A stretch of DNA of 64,000 nt. Origin: UBA1369 sp964571725 (GTDB lineage: Bacteria; Patescibacteriota; Gracilibacteria; UBA1369). Positions 53,127-62,100 of this stretch are shown one piece after another. Numbering within the stretch: position 1 is the first letter of the stretch; each line of letters starts with the position of its first letter. The DNA lies in NCBI GenBank assembly GCA_964571725.1, contig CAZNDB010000001.1, positions 1 to 64,000 on the forward strand, in the 5' to 3' direction. The position numbers were made by a program, and so were the translations under genes. The notes beneath the pieces were generated by a model. It worked only from the letters and a program-made list of their open reading frames with translations. It was not told the DNA's origin and ran no database searches.

Positions 53127-56100
53127 CTAGGGGCTGAATTCTTTTATTTCAGCGATTTCGATCAGGTTACTCTGGCTGAAAATGCTGCTGTTATTATTGT
53201 TGGAAATAACGCCGATAATGCGGTCACCCGGAATCAGGTCGGCTGTATGGTCGATGGCGGAGGGGCAGGGGCAGCTGGCGCAGGGTTCGGGAATTACATA
53301 GACTCCCTCACCCAGGTCTTTTCTGGGATCAATCAGGTCGTCTTCCGGATTGAGCGGGTCGGTGCCGCGTTTTACTTCCACTCCGTCTTTTATTCCACCC
53401 TCATCGGTATCGGGATTAAGCGGATCGGTTTTATAGAGGTCGGTTTCCTCTTTGTCTCCCAGACCGTCTCCGTCCGTATCGCGGTCATCAAAAGCGCTTA
53501 ACGGATTGGTTCCGTTCTTCAAGACTTCATCCCCGTCGGTTACTCCGCCTCCGTCGGTATCTTTTTCTCCCGGTTTGGTCTGGTATTTGTTGATCTCATC
53601 CGCATCGGACAGACCGTCACCGTCCGTATCCAGATAGTCGTCTGACGGATCCAGCGGATTGGTATGGCGGTCCAGCACCTCCACGCCGTCCCATACGCCT
53701 CCCTTGTCCGTGTCGCCCAGCCAGGGGTCGGTGCCGAATTTATATTCATCCAGATTCTTCAGCCGGTCTTTATCCGGATCATCATCGGCATCGCCCGCAT
53801 CAAGATGATTCAGGTCATGCTGTTTCTCCCAGAAGTCGGGCATACCGTCTCCGTCCGTATCGATCAGCGAACAGTCATAGGCGGACAGAACCCGGTCGGC
53901 CAGCTTAATAAATTCTCCGCGGTTCAGGTCGGCCTCGGGGTTTTTGGCTTCCTCCGCGGTCAGAATAAAATTATTTTTTAAATTTACGCCTGCGTTTACG
54001 TAAGGCGAAAGATTCTGGGCAATCTGCAGGTAAGGCAGATAATAAGGTTCGGTCAGCGGAATTTCCTTCAGGCTGATCAGCTTCTGCCGTTCCAGTGCTT
54101 CCAGAATGATTTTTACCGCTTCCGCCTTGCTGATTGTGGCATCCGGAGCAAAGGGCGTTTGGCCCGACCGTTTATCAATCAGTCCGCGATAACCGGTAAT
54201 GAAACCCTGGAAATAGGCTTCCTTGGTGGCGGCAAAATACCAGGGCAGAGCTTGTCCCTCAGTATAGGGAATGTCGGTGAAAACGGCGGGACCGGTCTTG
54301 GCTTCGGGACGCGGCACAATACAGAAAGTATCCAGCATTACCTTGGCGTATTCCGAACGTTTGATCGGCTCCTGCAGTCCGAATTTAAGCTGGTTTCCGG
54401 CCGGTATGCCTTTCAGAATTCCTCTCTGGAAGAAATTCAGAATGCTCTGATAATAGGGATTATTTTTGTCCACATCGCTGAAGGGGGAAGTGGCTTTACT
54501 GTTGGGATCTGTTCCGAAGATCTTTTCAAAGGAATCGGAGAATCCGTCCCCGTCGGCGTCGGCAAGTAAGGGGTTGGTTCCGGCCAGGTACTCTTCCAGA
54601 TTGGTCAGTCCGTCCTTGTCCAGATCTTCCGCGGCATCGGCGGCATCGCTTATGTTCAGGCCGAATTGTTGTTCCCAGATGTCGGGCATCCCGTCTTTAT
54701 CGGTATCGAATTTTGGTCCTTTCGCTTCGGGAGTTCCCACAAACAGTTTAAATTTATCGGGATCCAGAATAGTTATCGGTTTTTGGGCGTTGAAGGCAAC
54801 GTAAAACTCGGCTATCACCGTCTTGTTGCCGCCGGCTTTCTGCAACACCACCTGGAATATCATCGGTTCGCTGAGATCGGCAGCGGTTTTAAGAACCAGC
54901 GACAGACGCGGATCATAAACGTAGAAATTGCCTCCCGGATCCAGGACCGCCACGCGTTTCAGGGAAGATTTCTCCACAATTTCAATGCCGCCGGCATATT
55001 TTTCGGCATCGCCGGGGATATTTTTTATCTCAAAATCGGGAGCGGCGGCCAGCAGGTTCTTGATGTGAACTCCCGTAAAGAGAGCCACGGCAGGTCCGGA
55101 ATAATTTTCCTCCGGTCCGTCCACCACCACATCGGTATTGGCGTCTGAAACCACAAACAGCGTGGCAATAATTTTGCCCTGGGGATCTTTTACCACCACC
55201 CTGGTCGGCAGAAGCGGTTCTTCCGCCGGCAGGGCCTCCACTGAATAGGCGGGATTTTTCAGAATAATTCTGCCGGTTTTCGGATCGATTTCGGCAATGA
55301 CTTCTCCCTGGGCGTTTTTGATTACCACGGTATCTTTCAGATTCAAATCATTGATCGCAAATTTACCTTCTGCATCGGTGATATATTTCCCGAACGCGTC
55401 CGCCGCATCGGTAATAATCGGATCTTTGACTCCGGCCCGGTCTCGCAGTATGGAAACCGGCATTTCCGATTCGGCAGGCGTCAGATAGCCGCTCACTGTG
55501 CTGCCTTCGCCTTTTTCATTGATTTCCAGAATGGCTGATTGTTCGTCCAGGGTGATCTTCGGTACATAGATATTTATATTTATTTCCTGCTGGCCGATAT
55601 TTCCAGATTCATCGACGACGTTAAGCATTATCCGGCGGGAATTCAGGTCTTTATAGGGACCGAGAATAAATACCGGATCATCCAGGTCGTCAAAGACAAT
55701 TCCGTTGCCGTCACTGTCCGCCACAGGATTAATGTCATGCCCCAGATTTTTATCATTGGTTTTATCCCCGTCTTTGTTGGAATCGGATTCCAGATCGGTG
55801 TCGACGTAATAACTCATCACTTTTCCGAAGGTATCAAATGATTGGCTGGCATCCAGTTTCAGTTTTTTAAAGATGGCCACGCTTCTTTCACCCGGTCCGG
55901 CCACGGGCAGGGGATCCTGCCGGTCCGAACAGATATTCGGGGAAAGCAGGACGCTCTCGGACTGCAGACTTCTGAAGCCGGTAAGGTCAAATGAACGTAT
56001 TATGGCATAGTAAAACCCATTGGCCAGGCTGAGAGTCACATAAGGCGAAGTTGGATCTTCCAGCACCCGAATCTCCAGACTCTGTCCAGGATCTACTCTG

Positions 56101-59100
56101 GTATAGGCCTGATTCGGCAGTTTAATCAGGGCGTTGCCGTCTCCGCTCGAATTATATCTGGTATCAAGTTCAATCTTGCTTCCGGGCCGCAGCCTTTGAT
56201 TGTCAGCTATCTTGGCGGGTTCGATCAGACTGACAGAACCGCTTTCCACGGCTATCTGCAGATTGGCGCCGAAGCTGTCGGGCATGGTTATCAGTTCTCT
56301 GGCCTGCATTTTCTTCTTGGCCATTTCCAGGTCGTCCGACCAGACTTTCAATACGCTGTCGCTGTTGGCAAAAATTTGTTGCCCGCCGGTGATCAGCACT
56401 TTTTCCCCGCCGGCCGGCAGAACGGTTTGTTCCGGGCCGCTGAAAATCACTTCCCCGGTCACCTCACTGGCCACCATTTCGTACAATTGTGAAGCCGGGA
56501 ATTCGTAAGCGTTTTGATCGGGCTGTAACAGCGAATCGGTCAGCGTGGCGCCGGTTGAAGCCAGCGAATTCAGGAAGACATATTTGGACAATCCGGCCGC
56601 CTTCAGATCATTTATCACGCCTTTGTAGGCCACCCCGCCCAGCATTTTTCCGACAATCAGTTCATATCCCGTCAGGTCCTCCCCGCCCGCCGGATTCCAT
56701 TTGATATCCAGAGTTCTGTTGCCGGTGAAGCTGGCGGTCAAACCGCTGATGGAAATTTCGGCCGGAATAAACTCTTCCAGATCGTGGTATTTCGGCAGGC
56801 CGCCGTAAAAATAGCCGATATTGCCGCTTTTACTGTAATTCTCCTTCAGGTACACGTTGCCGCCCAGGGAATAAACCAGATCATTATCGGTATCATTGTT
56901 TACGTCGACAAAATTCATGCTGACCGGCTGGGACAATTCTTCCTCGTAGGCCAGAATTTTTTCATTGATTTTCTGCGCTTCATTATAGACGAACATGCCT
57001 TTGGCCACCGGCTTGCTTTGCGCGCTGGCCGGTATGCCGGAATTCTGCATCAGATCGTCGCTGGTCGGGACAGCCGCGTAAAGTTTCTTTTCCCCGGCCA
57101 CCATGGTGCCTTCCCGGTAACCGGATTTGACCAGCAGATCGGACAGGCTCAGCGCGTCGGCCATCAATACGGCAAATTTGGATAGATCGTTTCCGGCCAG
57201 GGATTGTTCGTTGATTTTCTGATTGTCTTTGGCATAGGCCAGTAAATTCTGCCGCAGGCTGGCCAGCTTTTTGGTTTCCTGGAATCCGTCGCCCAGGGCC
57301 AGCATCACTCTGCCGTAATCAAACTGTTCCAGCTCCCCGATGGATTTGTTCAGGGAGGGATCATCCGGAGAAATAACCGTGGCGGTGGCAATCAGTTGTA
57401 CGTCTCTGTATGTTCCGTCATCAATCAGCTGTTGATATTGCGCGGCTTCATCGGCCAATTGGCGGCTGACGGTAATCAGCCCTCCGACGGCTTCCGCCAG
57501 TTGGGGAGACAGGGCGGAAAATTCTTTGGACAGCGACAATTCTGCCGCCAATCCCGTCTCGCCACCCTGCCCCGCGACCTGTCCGTAGCTCCCGGCCGGG
57601 GACAGATAGTTCAGGAGCGGGTTGTCTCCGCTGTTGCCGTCGGGCATGGCATTATCCATTCCGGCGTTGACTTTTTCCGCGGCGGCTGCGGCGGCAGTCT
57701 CCAGTCCTTTGGACACCGTGTTGGCCGCAGCCGCGAAATTGGTGGCAATCACGTTCAGTTTGTCGGCGACGGATTTTACGATGTCATAAATTACCGCGAC
57801 ATCCATCTTCAGGTTGACCTTCACGGTCAGGACGATTCTTTCAATGTAGTTATAGCTGATGGAGGGGAGCTGTAAGGCCAGCCCCAGGTCGATCGGCAGG
57901 AGCGGCTCCAGTCCGCGTTCCGTCATATGTTCGATGGTCGATTTAAGCGACATTTCTGAAGTCGGAATAAATCCTTTTTTAATCAGACAAAGTATCTTGA
58001 AAATTTTCTTGAGAATACTGACGGTTGCTTTGATCGCCCCCGGTAAGACCGGGATTTTGGGCGGGGGAGGCAGATTGGGGATGGCCGGGAGTATCAGCGG
58101 AGGCAGATCGGGTAATTCGGGCAGATTGAAGCTCAAATCCGGCAGCACCGGAATTTCCGGCAGCGTAATCTGGAAAGTGGGCAGTTCCGGGAAAACAATT
58201 CTGGGCAGACGCGGCAGAACGATTTTCTCGGGCCGGAATTTGATGTCCGGCCAGATTACCTCAATGCCCATCTGAATTTGTGAGAAATCCAGATAGATAT
58301 CCGGCAGTTTGGGGAAAGGAATTATCGGCGGACTGGGAATAAAGGCAAACAGTTTCAAAATCAGTTCCAGCAGCGTGAAACGCGCTGACGAACACTTGTC
58401 GCAGGAGGTCTGGTAATCCAGTACCAGATCAAACATCAGTTTCCAGGTGGCGATGGTTTCTATCAGCGTGGCCACCGCATCGATCCAGGCATTGGCCTGG
58501 GTCAGGAGTTTGGACACGGTGCCGACCAGAAATTGAACTATGGCGTCGATATAGCAGATAACCTGGGTGATATATTTGGTGAAATAGTTTCTCCAGGCCA
58601 GAATCTGTCGCGGTAATTGTTTGTAACCTTCGACCGCTTCAATATTCTTTTCCACCGACTGGATCAGCTTGGTCATGTCGACCGTCAGCATGTCACAGAT
58701 TTTGTTGTAGGGGCGTTCACCGTAAACGGTGTTTTGGTTGCCGTCGGCATCGGTTTCAATGTATCCGGGTACCATCTTGGGCTTACCTTCAGCATCCGTG
58801 CCGCCGTTGGGATCGGGCACCATCTCCTTGAACGGACCGCATTTCCATAGTGAGAGTACGCGGTTTATTTCGGCTTTTTCGTCTTCCACCCATTGCTTGG
58901 CATCATTGATAAATCTTTCAATTTCTCCGGGGGTCAGGGAAGGAATCTTGATGATTACCTCCTGCGGAGTTATTTTTATAATTGGAATTTTATTGATTTC
59001 ATTCAGCACTCCCCGCAATCCTTTGGGGGAAACGGGTTCTTTACCCGGGTTTTGCTTTCCCTGTGTCACACTTTCCGCGGCTTTGGCGGCTTCACTGTCT

Positions 59101-62100
59101 CCGGTGGAAGTCGGTTTAAAGGCGGACAACACGTCGGGCAGCAGAATATAGATATCCGGTAAATCGGTCAGTTTATTGATGATTTCAGACTGCTGATTAT
59201 CCAGCCAGTCGGTCAAAACCGAGGGGAATCCGGGCATGCGGACATTGGTTTTGGCGTTCACTTTGAACCCGTAATTGCCCAGACTGGAAGCCGCTTCAAA
59301 ACCACCGGTGTAGTTTTTACCGTCGGCGGTGGGAGCATCGGCCATGCTGCCGTCGGAGGACATTCCCATGCTGCTGGCGGCTCCGTTAATCGCGCCGGTA
59401 CCTTCACTGATCATTGAATTGGCTCCGGCCAGCGCTCCTTCCACAGCCCCTGCTATGGCGTCACACAGACCGGCAAATGGATCAATCGGTAAAACGATCG
59501 TAAAGCAGTTCCCCGGAACGGGAGTTCCAAACCCCACCAGATAAGTTCCGAAGCAGTTGGCCATGGCCACTTTACCGGTCAGGGTGGGGGACAGATACAG
59601 CCTGTATTGAGTTGCCTGGTAAGCAGTTCCATCCGGCCAGACTGGTACAACGCTCGGCCCTCCCAGTCCGAAAATCGGCAGACCCGGATCGAACCCGCCC
59701 GGTATGCCCATTACATTAATCATGCCCGGAGCCAGGAAAGCGAAATTGATGGGGGTCGGGATGCAACCGGCGGAGCAGGTTAACGCGGCCAGCGCCCCCT
59801 CAATTTTATTGGCGGCCTTGTCCAGACCGGCGCTTAAACTGTCGTATGCTCCGCCTACTCCGGGCAGACTGGATACGCTGTCTCCTTCGCCGCTGCCACC
59901 ACCGCCTCCGCCGTTCGAGTTGACCTGGCTGCCGCCTCCGGCTCCCTGCAGATCGAGTCCCGGGAAGGTTCCGTAATCCATCAGATATTTGGCCGCGACC
60001 GGTATGCCGTCGGGGCCTTTTTGGTCAAATAAACTCAAATCCAGTCCCACCGTTTTTCCGGTTACCGGATTTTTGACCGGTTGATATCCCGGCTGAACAT
60101 TGGCATTCGGATCAGGCGTTACATAGGTACCATAAGTCATGATGCCCGTTTGATTGTCGCGGCCGTTAGAGTAGTAATAAACCACTCTGCCGGTGGGATT
60201 ATTCTCCGGCGTGGCGGCGATATCGGGATAACTGTCCTTCACCGGATAGGCACTGGAAAGATTCTGTCCGATGGCGATTTTTACTTTTGGTAATTTGGAA
60301 ACCGTCACTTCATAGGTGATAGTGCGGGTAGCGTTGGGGGGCAAGTCAACGCCCATAATCAGATAGGGTCGCAGACTCATTCCGGTTTCGGCAAAACTGA
60401 TCTCTTGGCATTCCTGGCATTTGATGGAAGAAGCGTCCAGGGAAACATTTTCCGGAACGATATCCCCCACCATGAAATTATTGAGAGTGGTGGAGCCGTT
60501 GTTGACTAGTTTGATGGTGTATTCCAGCCGGTCTCCCTCCGCCAGCACGTTAAACGGTTCGGTAAGATCTCTGGCTTTTTTGGTACTGGAACTTTTCAGC
60601 GCGTCGTCACGGGAGATGGATTTCAGTTCATAGGATTTGTCTTCCTGGGAATTGGCACCTTTCAGCACCACCTTTTCAAAATATTTGTCATCGGTCAGTC
60701 CCGCTTGATTGCCCTGCATGCCTGTATACCAGGCGAAAACCTCTTCTTTCAGGTTATCGGTCTGATTGATTTTTACGCCCAGATTACCGACCTGACTGCC
60801 CTGTTTATTAATTTCCCCGTTGTGGGAATAAAAGATTTTAATCGATCCGGTATCGTCCGATACGACCAGATCGGGGAATTCATCCCGGTTCATATCGGCC
60901 GACTTGATCATGTAAACCTTGTTTCTGGCGGAATAGCCCTGCAGAGGAAGATTCTTTCTCTCAAAATTCCCCTTATTGTTCAGATAAGCATCCACGCAGA
61001 CCTCGCCGATTTTACAGCTGTTGGCCGTGGCGACAATCAGGTCGTCCCAGCCGTCATTGTTAAGGTCGGCCACCGTCTGGCTCAAAACGCCGTTGGCGAA
61101 ATTCAGGAAAGTTCCCCGGTCGATAAACTGCTTGCCGCTATTGGTATTTTCCAATAAATTGAGCCGCCCGTCCTGATAGGCAACTAGCAGGTCTTTGTCA
61201 CTGTCATTGTCATAATCAATCGGGGCGATTTCCTGCACCGGTTTATTGTTGGCCAGAATCATTTTACCCAGATCACGGGTGTAACCGGCCGCGCTGTAAA
61301 GATTTTCCAGAGTGGAGGGGTCGCGTCGATTATCAATTCTCACGGTCGGGTCTCCCAGCACCACACCGCCATCCGAGGCATAGGGCAGATTGGCTTCGCC
61401 CACCGTATTGCCTGCGGCAAACAGCAGGACGTTTTTATTATCTCCCCTCAGCCCGATTCCGTCTTCGCTGTCGGCGGATTCCAGGGAAATATAAGACAGG
61501 CCGGGAGCCATGTTTTTGTCCAGAACCTGCGCGTCATCCGTATAATAATATCCTCTGGGTGCGAAACTGGAGTTGCCTGAAAAGGACTGGATGAGGCTTC
61601 TCTGCGGCAGCGAAGCCAGGAGTCTCAGATAAATTCCGGGGGGCGTTGGTTGCACATTATTTTCCAATAACTGCACGTCGCCCAGATCTCCGCTGTGTAT
61701 GATAATTTGGGCCAGTTCATTGCCGCTGTCAAAAAGACTCCAGCTGATGTCCGCGGAAACGGACTGTTCGCTAACCGCCAGTTCCATGGTGGGACTGAGC
61801 AGTTTGATTTTGGCATCCCGTCCTATCTCGGCTACCGCCTGACCGTCCCGGGTCAGGGTAACTTTTTCATAATTATTGTCAAAAGCATAAAGCTCGTTAT
61901 CCGGCACCAGATTTAAGACGTTCACGGTTTCTTTGAAGACTTCAACGTCTTCCGGCAGGGTCACCAGGTTAATTTGCGTTTGCGGTTTGGTAATTATCTC
62001 CGTTTCCAGAATTTCTTTCTTTTGCGTCAGATCGTTCACCACCTGTTTGACGGGGGCATTATCTTTGCCGGTGGGAATCAGTCTGATCTCAAAATTGTTG

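Noticed and set aside
53330..53850. Repetitive DNA that could look like a tandem repeat or CRISPR array
   Set aside because: It encodes calcium-binding type repeats (DTDGDG...GTDP) in the giant protein, with irregular DNA spacing and no constant direct repeat. I saw no CRISPR array or cas gene in the window.
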